A DNA stretch of 9,749 bases from Bacilli bacterium (GCA_017411235.1 JAFPMR010000274.1:1-9749); one strand, 5' to 3'; positions 1 to 5,108 are shown, numbered from the stretch's first letter. Program-made: numbers and translations. Notes: a model not told the origin generated them from the sequence alone.

Positions 1-1493
1 AAGGTTTAAAGATTGCTTTAGATAATATTGATGAAGTAATTAAGTTAATTAGAGCAGCTAAAACTGATGTTGAAGCTAAAACTAATTTGATGGAAAGATT
101 CGGATTAGATGATGTTCAATCTCAAGCTATTCTAGAAATGAGATTACGTAGATTAACAGGATTAGCTAGAGAAGATGTTGAAAATCATTTAGATGAATTA
201 CATAAGTTAATAGATGAATTAAGATCAATCTTAGCAAGTGAAGAAAAAGTTCTTAATATTATTAAGGAAGAAATGACTGAGATTAAGAATAGATTTGCTG
301 ATGAAAGACGTACACATATTGATATGACAGCAATCGATTATATTGAAGATGAGTCATTAATTCCAAATGAAGATGTTATGATAGCATTAACTCATAATGG
401 ATATATTAAGAGAACTACATCTGATACATTCAAGGCTCAAAACCGTGGTGGTGTAGGTATTAAGGGTATGGCAACTAACGAAGAAGATTTCGTTGAACAT
501 ATGATTAATATTGAAACTCATGATGATGTATTATTCTTTACTAATAAAGGTAAGGTATATAGATTAAGAGGTTATGAAATTCCTGAATTTAGTAGACAAT
601 CTAAGGGATTACCAGTTGTTAACTTGATTCAAGTAGAGAAGGAAGAAAAGGTTAATTCTATTATTAAGATTAACCGTGATAAAGTCGATGAGATTAGTAA
701 TCTATTATTTGTTACTAAGTCAGGACTTGTTAAACGTACTGCTTTAGAGGAATTTAAGAATATTCGTCAATCTGGTAAGATTTGTATTACTTTGAAGGAA
801 GACGATGAATTAATAGCTGTTATGAAGACTTCTGGAGATGATTTAGTTCTTCTAGGATCAAGTAATGGTAGAATGTGTAAGTTTAATGAAAATGAAGTAC
901 GTGTTATGGGTAGAACAGCATCTGGTGTTAAGGGTATTGAACTTGATGATGCTTCTTGTATCGGAGCTGCAATTGCTACTGAAGAAGACACAGTATTAAT
1001 CGTTACTAAGAAAGGTTACGGTAAGCAAACTAAGGTTAGCGAATATCGTGAAACTAAACGTGGTAGCAAGGGTGTTAAGGCACTTAGTGTTACTGATAAG
1101 AACGGTTATATAGCTTCATTTAGAATTGTTAGACCAGATACTGATTTAGTTATTATTACTGATGGTGGCATGGTAATGCGTATGCCATTAGGTCAAATCA
1201 ATGTATTAGGTCGTGTAACTCAAGGAGTTAGATTGATTAATCTTAAGGATGAAAGCCAAGTTGCTTCAATTAGTTTAGTTGATAAGGAAAAAGAGGAAGA
1301 AGAACTTCCTGTTGAAGATGAAGTTATCAACAACGAAGAAATAGATAATCAACAGAGTGTTGATTTGGGAAATAATCAAATTGAAGAAAATGCCGAAGAT
1401 ATGCCTCAAGAAGAAGATAGTGAAGCTGTTATAGATGACTTGGATATGGACTTAGATGAAGAAAAATCTGAGTTTGACGAAGATGAAATCTAG
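1..1493 (+). CDS. gyrA: DNA gyrase subunit A, C-terminal part (5' end off window)
   Basis: GyrA is the DNA-cutting and wrapping subunit of the A2B2 gyrase that introduces negative supercoils. The reading frame is open from the left edge (first full codon at 3-5) to TAG at 1491-1493, about 496 residues. It begins in the coiled-coil/tower part (GLKIALDNIDEVIKL, then QSQAILEMRLRRLTGL), followed by the beta-pinwheel with repeated blade motifs. The GyrA box at 438-458 reads QNRGGVG, while B. subtilis has QNRGGRG, so a basic residue is lost. The last ~70 residues (from about 1280) form a strongly acidic, low-complexity tail; acidic GyrA tails are known to tune wrapping and supercoiling. The tail DNA also carries a DnaA-box-like 9-mer, a 24-bp repeat shared with dnaX, and a Noc half-site. 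ParC is the alternative, but the QNRGG-type box and the position ahead of the tadA/dnaX cluster favour GyrA. Confidence 0.95.
   Translation, partial: GLKIALDNIDEVIKLIRAAKTDVEAKTNLMERFGLDDVQSQAILEMRLRRLTGLAREDVENHLDELHKLIDELRSILASEEKVLNIIKEEMTEIKNRFADERRTHIDMTAIDYIEDESLIPNEDVMIALTHNGYIKRTTSDTFKAQNRGGVGIKGMATNEEDFVEHMINIETHDDVLFFTNKGKVYRLRGYEIPEFSRQSKGLPVVNLIQVEKEEKVNSIIKINRDKVDEISNLLFVTKSGLVKRTALEEFKNIRQSGKICITLKEDDELIAVMKTSGDDLVLLGSSNGRMCKFNENEVRVMGRTASGVKGIELDDASCIGAAIATEEDTVLIVTKKGYGKQTKVSEYRETKRGSKGVKALSVTDKNGYIASFRIVRPDTDLVIITDGGMVMRMPLGQINVLGRVTQGVRLINLKDESQVASISLVDKEKEEEELPVEDEVINNEEIDNQQSVDLGNNQIEENAEDMPQEEDSEAVIDDLDMDLDEEKSEFDEDEI
1324..1332 (+). other. DnaA-box-like 9-mer TTATCAACA in gyrA tail
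   Basis: TTATCAACA differs at one position from the DnaA box TTATCCACA. Here it is encoded as part of Val-Ile-Asn using ATC and AAC, which are minority codons in this AT-rich window (ATT and AAT dominate). Binding by DnaA is inferred. Confidence 0.4.
1341..1364 (+). repeat. 24-bp repeat, copy 1 (second copy in dnaX at 4096-4119)
   Basis: This sequence matches 4096-4119 at 23 of 24 positions; the single difference is G versus A at 1355. It contains a perfect inverted repeat ATCAACA-3 nt-TGTTGAT (1348-1364). In gyrA it encodes IDNQQSVD in the acidic tail, and the copy in dnaX encodes the same octapeptide. Each arm resembles the 3' part of a DnaA box. Function is unknown. Confidence 0.75.
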
Positions 1494-1509
1494 TTTTGGA
1501 AAATAATTT

Positions 1510-1544
1510 AAAGATAATGTTATCCACATGGCATTATCTTTTTT
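1510..1544 (+). terminator. Intrinsic terminator of gyrA
   Basis: AAAGATAATG (1510-1519) pairs perfectly with CATTATCTTT (1532-1541), giving a 10-bp AT-rich stem with a 12-nt loop, followed by a T run (1539-1544, then ATTT). It begins 17 nt after the gyrA stop. The loop contains a consensus DnaA box (1520-1528). Confidence 0.8.
1520..1528 (+). other. Consensus DnaA box TTATCCACA
   Basis: An exact match to the strong bacterial DnaA box TTATCCACA lies in the loop of the gyrA terminator. It is the only perfect consensus box found by eye in the window. A single box does not make an origin; a regulatory or DnaA-titrating role is inferred. Confidence 0.6.
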
Positions 1545-1556
1545 ATTTGTATAAAA

Positions 1557-1572
1557 TATTTCCCGGGAAATA
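1557..1572. other. Noc binding site (NBS), perfect palindrome, site 1
   Basis: TATTTCCCGGGAAATA is an exact 16-bp palindrome containing the B. subtilis Noc consensus ATTTCCCGGGAAAT. Noc is the ParB paralogue that couples nucleoid occlusion to division-site choice. This copy is intergenic, just after the gyrA terminator and 45 bp before the first parS site. Confidence 0.85.
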
Positions 1573-1595
1573 ATTTCGTTGTTTTTTTTGTTTAG

Positions 1596-1604
1596 TTATC
1601 AACA
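1596..1604 (+). other. DnaA-box-like 9-mer TTATCAACA, intergenic
   Basis: TTATCAACA lies between the Noc site and the first parS site, one base from TTATCCACA. The 12-mer AGTTATCAACAA around it is shared with copies in the gyrA tail and the dnaX linker. Confidence 0.45.
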
Positions 1605-1616
1605 ATGGATTTTCAA

Positions 1617-1632
1617 TGTTTCACGTGGAACA
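1617..1632. other. parS site 1
   Basis: TGTTTCACGTGGAACA matches the highly conserved ParB site TGTTNCACGTGAAACA on both arms with one variable base. It is the first of five sites in the gyrA-SRP RNA gap. Confidence 0.9.
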
Positions 1633-1762
1633 TTATATATATTCTTATTTTTTTAGTGTTTTGAAATTGTAATCGAGTATTTATTAGATGGATTATTTAT
1701 CATCTCAAAGCTTATTTTGATTTATTATTATTTTTTATTATTAATTGCTTATTGATCATTGA
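1633..1762. other. AT-rich non-coding spacer between parS 1 and parS 2
   Basis: About 130 bp that is very rich in A and T, including the run from 1711 to 1752 (TTATTATTATTTTTTATTATT-like). No open frame, RNA or promoter of convincing quality was seen. It could act as an easily melted element or simply as spacing between ParB-nucleating sites. Confidence 0.4.
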
Positions 1763-1778
1763 TGTTCCACGTGAAACA
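1763..1778. other. parS site 2
   Basis: TGTTCCACGTGAAACA is an exact match to TGTTNCACGTGAAACA. Confidence 0.92.
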
Positions 1779-1798
1779 TATGAAACTGTTTAAATGAA

Positions 1799-1814
1799 TG
1801 TTCCACGTGAAACA
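1799..1814. other. parS site 3
   Basis: TGTTCCACGTGAAACA is identical to site 2 and lies 36 bp further on (start to start). Confidence 0.92.
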
Positions 1815-1835
1815 TATAGTGTATGAAGAATCCAA

Positions 1836-1851
1836 TGTTCCACGTGGAACA
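1836..1851. other. parS site 4
   Basis: TGTTCCACGTGGAACA is a perfect 16-bp palindrome of the parS class, 37 bp after site 3. Confidence 0.9.
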
Positions 1852-1881
1852 TATATTTATATATTTATTAAATCTTGACAA

Positions 1882-1897
1882 TGTTCCACGTGGAACA
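1882..1897. other. parS site 5
   Basis: TGTTCCACGTGGAACA is identical to site 4 and lies 46 bp after it. It sits immediately upstream of the SRP RNA promoter, so ParB loading here could affect SRP RNA transcription (inference). Confidence 0.9.
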
Positions 1898-1908
1898 TTA
1901 ACTTTAGT

Positions 1909-1937
1909 TTGCTTTTTTTATAAAGTTTTGTTATATT
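1909..1937 (+). promoter_or_regulatory. Promoter of the SRP RNA gene
   Basis: A -35-like TTGCTT (1909-1914) and a -10-like TATATT (1932-1937) are separated by 17 bp. Initiation would fall about 6-7 nt downstream, matching the base of the RNA's terminal stem at 1944. Confidence 0.6.
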
Positions 1938-1943
1938 ATGTTC

Positions 1944-2021
1944 GTGCAACAGATATATTGTAACCTGGTCAGGACCGGAAGGTAGCAGCCACATCAATCC
2001 CTAGCTGTGTGCACTTTTTTT
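1944..2021 (+). ncRNA. ffs: Small (4.5S-type) signal recognition particle RNA
   Basis: This RNA binds Ffh to form the SRP that targets nascent membrane and secreted proteins. The diagnostic domain IV is present: GGTCAGGACCGGAAGGTAGC (1968-1987), with the GGAA tetraloop closed by ACC/GGT and the AGCAG asymmetric loop. GTGCA (1944-1948) pairs with TGCAC (2010-2014), CAG (1950-1952) with CTG (2005-2007), and ATTG (1957-1960) with CAAT (1995-1998), giving one hairpin of about 71 nt. Seven T residues (2015-2021) follow the terminal stem, so the RNA appears to carry its own terminator. There is no Alu domain, unlike the ~270-nt B. subtilis scRNA; the size is nearer that of Mollicutes. In B. subtilis scr lies between tadA and dnaX, whereas here it precedes tadA. 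Confidence 0.95.
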
Positions 2022-2032
2022 ATGGTGATATT

Positions 2033-2464
2033 ATGAAATTAAATGAAGATGTTTTAAATAAGTTATATGATTATGCGGTTGATTCTTTTAATGAACAAGA
2101 GATTCCTGTTTCTGCAGCTATATTTGATTCTAAATCAAATGATCTGATTGCTATTGCGGGAAATAATAGACAAGGAGAGCATAATGTTCTTGGCCATGCA
2201 GAAATTAACTGTATTTTAGAAGCAGAGTCTAAGATCAATGATTGGCGTTTAGATGGATATTACATGATTGTTACATTAGAACCTTGTGATATGTGTTCTA
2301 TGGTTATTAGAGAAGCAAGATTAGATAAAGTATTCTATTTTTTGCCTAATAAGACGTCTTCTGAAATGCAAATCTTGTCTAATAAATTCTTGATAGAAGG
2401 TTATGAACAAGATAAGGAAAAATTTAATAAGTTATTAACAACTTTTTTTGATAATATGAGGTGA
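2033..2464 (+). CDS. tadA: tRNA-specific adenosine deaminase TadA (divergent)
   Basis: TadA converts A34 to inosine in the anticodon of tRNA-Arg(ACG). The 143-residue product carries the zinc-deaminase motifs HAE (H55, catalytic E57) and PCDMC (C85, C88), preceded by the GNNR segment expected of the family. The ATG at 2033 is chosen because the in-frame GTG at 2009 lies inside the SRP RNA stem. A weak GGTGAT (2024-2029) is the likely ribosome site, only 3 nt from the ATG. The usual TadA stretch after the PCxxC helix, typically GAxDPKxGA-like, is replaced by FYFLPNKTSS, so the protein is divergent and another cytidine/adenosine deaminase function cannot be excluded. Position next to the SRP RNA and dnaX, as in B. 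subtilis, supports TadA. A Noc half-site (2158-2165) is encoded as Ala-Gly-Asn with a rare GCG codon. Confidence 0.82.
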   Translation: MKLNEDVLNKLYDYAVDSFNEQEIPVSAAIFDSKSNDLIAIAGNNRQGEHNVLGHAEINCILEAESKINDWRLDGYYMIVTLEPCDMCSMVIREARLDKVFYFLPNKTSSEMQILSNKFLIEGYEQDKEKFNKLLTTFFDNMR

Positions 2465-2478
2465 AAACCTCTTTTTTT
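2458..2478 (+). terminator. Terminator hairpin overlapping the tadA stop codon
   Basis: GAGGT (2458-2462), loop GAAA, ACCTC (2467-2471), then seven T residues (2472-2478). The stem is only 5 bp but compact and GC-rich for this genome. The TGA stop (2462-2464) lies inside it, so a terminating ribosome would disrupt the fold. Confidence 0.65.
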
Positions 2479-2506
2479 ATGGTATAATAATCAGTGGGAG
2501 GTTTTC
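2463..2506 (+). promoter_or_regulatory. Inverted repeat that could sequester the dnaX ribosome site
   Basis: GAAAACCTC (2463-2471) is perfectly complementary to GAGGTTTTC (2498-2506), which includes most of the dnaX Shine-Dalgarno sequence. The left arm is shared with the tadA terminator, so the two folds are mutually exclusive. In read-through mRNA the 9-bp stem would mask the dnaX start; mRNA from the promoter at 2480-2488 would lack the left arm. Regulation is inferred. Confidence 0.45.
2480..2488 (+). promoter_or_regulatory. Extended -10 promoter for dnaX
   Basis: TGGTATAAT combines an extended TGn with a perfect TATAAT (2483-2488). No convincing -35 lies 16-18 bp upstream, which is typical of extended -10 promoters. 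Initiation near 2495 would leave a leader of about 14 nt starting essentially at the Shine-Dalgarno sequence. Confidence 0.65.
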
Positions 2507-2508
2507 GT

Positions 2509-4179
2509 ATGAGTTATAAGGTTTTATACAGGAAATATAGACCTGATTCTTTTGATAATGTAGTAGGACAAGATTATACAGTTAAGATGCTTAAGAATGC
2601 CATTAATACTGGCAAACATTCTCATGCTTATATTTTTACTGGACCTCGTGGTACTGGTAAAACTAGTAGCGCAAAGATCTTTGCTAAAGCTTTGAATTGC
2701 GAAAATCCAGTAGATGGAAATCCTTGTGGTAAGTGTGAAGCTTGTCTAAGTTTTAATGAAAACCCAGATATTATTGAAATTGATGCTGCTTCTAATAATG
2801 GAGTAGACGAAATTAGGGAACTTATCAACAACGTTAAATTGGTTCCATCTAATTCTAAGTACAAGGTATATATTATCGATGAGGTTCACATGTTAACTAC
2901 AAGTGCTTTTAATGCTTTATTGTTAACTTTAGAAGAACCACCTGCTCATGTAGTCTTTATTTTGGCTACAACAGATATTCAGAATGTACCAATTACAATT
3001 TTATCTAGATGTCAAAGGTTTGATTTTAAACCTGTTAGCATGGATGCGATGGTTGATCGCTTAAAATATGTATGTAAGCAAGAAAAAATTAAGATAGATG
3101 ACGATGCCATTAATGAAATTGCTTTGATTTCTGCAGGTGGTATGAGAGATGCTTTAGGTATGTTAGATCAGTTATCTAGTGATGATTCTAAGATTACTCT
3201 TGATCGTGTTTCTTCTTATTTTGGTAGTGTTTCTGTTAAAAGAGTAGATGAGTTACTTGATGCTTTGGGAAATAATAATGTTCAGTTATTATTAGAAATA
3301 ATCCAGGATATTAGTAATTCGGGAAATAATTATGCTGTTTTTGTTAAGAAACTTATTGAAGAACTAAGAAAATATGCTATTGATATTAAGCTGGGAAATA
3401 AAGATTATGGTTTATACTTTGAAGATATTTATTCTCTAATTTTTGATTTAAATGAATGCTTGGGAAATATTAATATTAATGTTGACCCTTATTCTTTAAT
3501 AGAGATAGTTCTTCTTAAGTATGTTTCGGGAAATAAAGTAAGTAAGCCTCAGACAGTCACTGAGATTGCTCCTAAAACTGAAACTATAATAGAAGATAAA
3601 AGCCCAGAAGTTAGCCCGGGAAATAATATAGTTGAAGAAGAAAAAGCACCTGAGATAGTTGAAGAACCACCTAAGAAAAAGGGCAGACCTAAAAAAGAAG
3701 AAGTTATCAACAAAGCAGCGTTTGATATTAGTGTTAGAATCAATAATTGTTTTGTAGATTGCTCAAGACCTAAGAAAAAGGAAGTGTCTGATTCTTGGAT
3801 AAACTTCCAAAATTTCTTAATGGGTCATGATCGTAGCCTTATTTCTTTATTAGCTGATACTACTATATTGGCTGCTTCCGATAAATATGTATTGATTCAA
3901 AATAATAGTGATTCTACTAATGCTTTGATTAATGAATCTATTAATAATATTGAAAAATATTATGAAGAATTCTCGGGAAATAAAGTTAGATTTGCTGCTT
4001 TAGATTCTGCCTTATGGAAGGAAGAATCTACCAAGTTTATTAATAATAAAGGCAAAGTTAAGTATGAATATATTGAAGAAGATAATTCTGATAATATAGA
4101 TAATCAACAAAGTGTTGATAAAAAAGATGGTATTGAGGATGTAGCAAAGGAAATCTTTGGTACATTTGAAGTAGAATAG
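2509..4179 (+). CDS. dnaX: DNA polymerase III clamp-loader subunit gamma/tau
   Basis: DnaX is the ATPase of the complex that loads the beta clamp and tethers polymerase III. The 556-residue protein has Walker A GPRGTGKT (45-52), a four-Cys zinc module (C64, C73, C76, C79), Walker B with DEVH (124-127), and the sensor 1 region ending in the SRC motif (166-168). An acidic, Pro/Lys-rich linker (about 345-410) contains an AT-hook-like KKKGRPKK, and a tau-type C-terminal domain follows. ATG 2509 is chosen over the upstream GTG at 2494 because GGGAGG (2496-2501) is spaced correctly for it and the protein then starts MSYKVLYRKYRP, as in homologues. The gene contains seven Noc half-sites and three DnaA-box-like 9-mers. 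The linker has A-rich runs (3676-3680, 3691-3696) that might allow a gamma-type frameshift product; this is unproven. Confidence 0.96.
   Translation: MSYKVLYRKYRPDSFDNVVGQDYTVKMLKNAINTGKHSHAYIFTGPRGTGKTSSAKIFAKALNCENPVDGNPCGKCEACLSFNENPDIIEIDAASNNGVDEIRELINNVKLVPSNSKYKVYIIDEVHMLTTSAFNALLLTLEEPPAHVVFILATTDIQNVPITILSRCQRFDFKPVSMDAMVDRLKYVCKQEKIKIDDDAINEIALISAGGMRDALGMLDQLSSDDSKITLDRVSSYFGSVSVKRVDELLDALGNNNVQLLLEIIQDISNSGNNYAVFVKKLIEELRKYAIDIKLGNKDYGLYFEDIYSLIFDLNECLGNININVDPYSLIEIVLLKYVSGNKVSKPQTVTEIAPKTETIIEDKSPEVSPGNNIVEEEKAPEIVEEPPKKKGRPKKEEVINKAAFDISVRINNCFVDCSRPKKKEVSDSWINFQNFLMGHDRSLISLLADTTILAASDKYVLIQNNSDSTNALINESINNIEKYYEEFSGNKVRFAALDSALWKEESTKFINNKGKVKYEYIEEDNSDNIDNQQSVDKKDGIEDVAKEIFGTFEVE
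2822..2830 (+). other. DnaA-box-like 9-mer TTATCAACA in dnaX
   Basis: TTATCAACA is encoded within Leu-Ile-Asn-Asn of the conserved AAA+ region, again with ATC-AAC codons. The amino acids here may be under protein constraint, so this is the weakest of the set. Confidence 0.25.
3704..3712 (+). other. DnaA-box-like 9-mer TTATCAACA in dnaX linker
   Basis: It lies in the same 12-mer AGTTATCAACAA as the gyrA-tail and intergenic copies, encoded as Val-Ile-Asn-Lys just after the AT-hook-like segment, where protein constraint is low. Confidence 0.35.
4096..4119 (+). repeat. 24-bp repeat, copy 2 (partner of 1341-1364)
   Basis: This copy is 23/24 identical to the gyrA-tail copy and also encodes IDNQQSVD, here in the acidic C-terminal tail of DnaX. 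The inverted repeat ATCAACA-AAG-TGTTGAT (4103-4119) is intact and is followed by AA, completing a reverse-strand TTATCAACA (4113-4121). Confidence 0.75.
4113..4121 (-). other. DnaA-box-like 9-mer TTATCAACA, reverse strand
   Basis: TGTTGATAA on the + strand reads TTATCAACA on the - strand. It forms the right arm of the 24-bp repeat in dnaX. Confidence 0.35.
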
Positions 4180-4195
4180 AAAGAAGGATTTATTT

Positions 4196-4489
4196 ATGAA
4201 TATGCAAGCTTTAATGCAACAAGCTCAAAGAATGCAAAAAGATATTATGAAAAAGAAAGATGAGGTAAATAAAAAGGAATTTACTGGTACATCTGAATTA
4301 GTTGATGTAGTTTTTACTGGAGATAAAAGAATGGTTTCAGTAAATATTAAACAAGATATTGATAACGATGATAAGGAAATAATTGAAGATATGTTAGTTA
4401 TTGCTGTTAATGATGCTATGACTAAAATTGATAAGGAAACTGAAGCAGCTTTAGGTGCTTATGGTAACCAATTAGGTGGATTGTTCTAA
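4196..4489 (+). CDS. ebfC: Nucleoid-associated protein, YbaB/EbfC family
   Basis: This small dimeric DNA-binding protein of the YbaB/EbfC family (YaaK in B. subtilis) is almost always encoded between dnaX and recR. The 97-residue product has the family pattern: a Met/Gln-rich N-terminal helix (MQALMQQAQRMQKDI), a central beta region with VSVNIKQDI, and a C-terminal helix ending in a Gly/Leu-rich tail (GNQLGGLF). AGAAGG (4182-4187) sits 8 nt before the ATG. It follows dnaX by 16 nt and ends 2 nt before recR, so co-transcription and translational coupling with recR are likely. The gene contains none of the dispersed half-sites. Confidence 0.93.
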   Translation: MNMQALMQQAQRMQKDIMKKKDEVNKKEFTGTSELVDVVFTGDKRMVSVNIKQDIDNDDKEIIEDMLVIAVNDAMTKIDKETEAALGAYGNQLGGLF

Positions 4490-4491
4490 TA

Positions 4492-5091
4492 ATGGGATAT
4501 CCTAGTGTTTTAGAAGATTTAATTAATTATTTTCGTAAGTTACCAGGAATTGGTGAAAAAAGTGCAGAAAGAATGGCTCTTTCTTTACTTGAGTTAAATA
4601 AGGAAGATGTTGAAGGTTTCGCAGCTTCTATGATCGATTCTAAGAATAATTTACATCCTTGTCCTATTTGTGGACATATTACTGATCAAGAAGAATGTTC
4701 TATTTGTTCTGATGAGAAACGTAATAAGAATGTAATATGTATTTTAGAGGATTATAAGAGTGTTTTTGCTTTTGAGAAGGCTGGAAACTATAACGGAGTA
4801 TATCATGTCTTAAATGGCTTAATTTCACCTATAGATGATGTTAATCCTGAGGATATTAATATTTCTTCTTTAGTAGATAGAGTTAATAGTTTAGAAAAAC
4901 CTGAATTAATAATTGCTTTGAAATCTACTATTGAAGGAGAGACAACTACTTTATATATCAAAAAGATATTTGAAGGTAAGGATGTTGAAATATCTAGATT
5001 ATCTTATGGTATTCCTATGGGAGCTGAAATAGATTATCTAGATGAAATTACTTTGGATAGAGCGTTATCAGATCGTAAGAAGATATCTTAG
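4492..5091 (+). CDS. recR: Recombination mediator RecR
   Basis: RecR works with RecO/RecF to load RecA onto gapped, SSB-covered DNA. The 199-residue length is normal for the family. Domains in order: N-terminal helix-hairpin-helix (LPGIGEKSAERMA, 17-29), a C4 zinc finger (C57, C60, C69, C72), a Toprim domain beginning about residue 80 (VICILEDYK) and continuing through YNGVYHVLNG, and the C-terminal RLSYGIPMGAEIDYLDEITL segment characteristic of RecR. The ATG is 2 nt after the ebfC stop, and the ribosome site AGGTGGA (4474-4480) lies inside the ebfC coding region, so translation is coupled. The dnaX-ebfC-recR order is one of the most conserved bacterial gene strings. Confidence 0.97.
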   Translation: MGYPSVLEDLINYFRKLPGIGEKSAERMALSLLELNKEDVEGFAASMIDSKNNLHPCPICGHITDQEECSICSDEKRNKNVICILEDYKSVFAFEKAGNYNGVYHVLNGLISPIDDVNPEDINISSLVDRVNSLEKPELIIALKSTIEGETTTLYIKKIFEGKDVEISRLSYGIPMGAEIDYLDEITLDRALSDRKKIS

Positions 5092-5108
5092 TTATTTAGG
5101 GGTGTTTT

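Noticed and set aside
767..991. Reverse-strand open frame opposite gyrA
   Set aside because: Shadow of a conserved gyrA segment; Ser/Leu-rich composition, no ribosome site, no recognisable domain. The same applies to 2628-2864 and 3549-3743 (opposite dnaX) and 9295-9549 (opposite mfd).
1875..1880. TTGACA as -35 of the SRP RNA promoter
   Set aside because: No -10 at the right distance (sequence near 1898-1903 is poor), and it would place the start well upstream of the RNA; TTGCTT/TATATT at 1909-1937 fits the RNA end better.
1617..1897. CRISPR-like repeat array
   Set aside because: The repeats are 16-bp parS palindromes with irregular spacing (36-146 bp) and no cas genes nearby.
1494..1900. 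Chromosomal replication origin (oriC)
   Set aside because: Only one consensus DnaA box and one variant lie in the gap, and neither dnaA nor dnaN is adjacent. The five-palindrome array is parS, not DnaA boxes. An AT-rich tract alone is not enough.
2009..2032. GTG start for tadA at 2009
   Set aside because: It lies within the terminal stem and T run of the SRP RNA; ATG 2033 gives the expected N-terminus.
2462..2464. TGA read as tryptophan (Mycoplasma-type code)
   Set aside because: TGA ends tadA within a terminator and ends ricT just after its natural C-terminus; Trp is TGG throughout.
2494..2508. GTG start for dnaX at 2494
   Set aside because: It overlaps the Shine-Dalgarno sequence that serves ATG 2509, and the extra MGGFR is not part of the family N-terminus.
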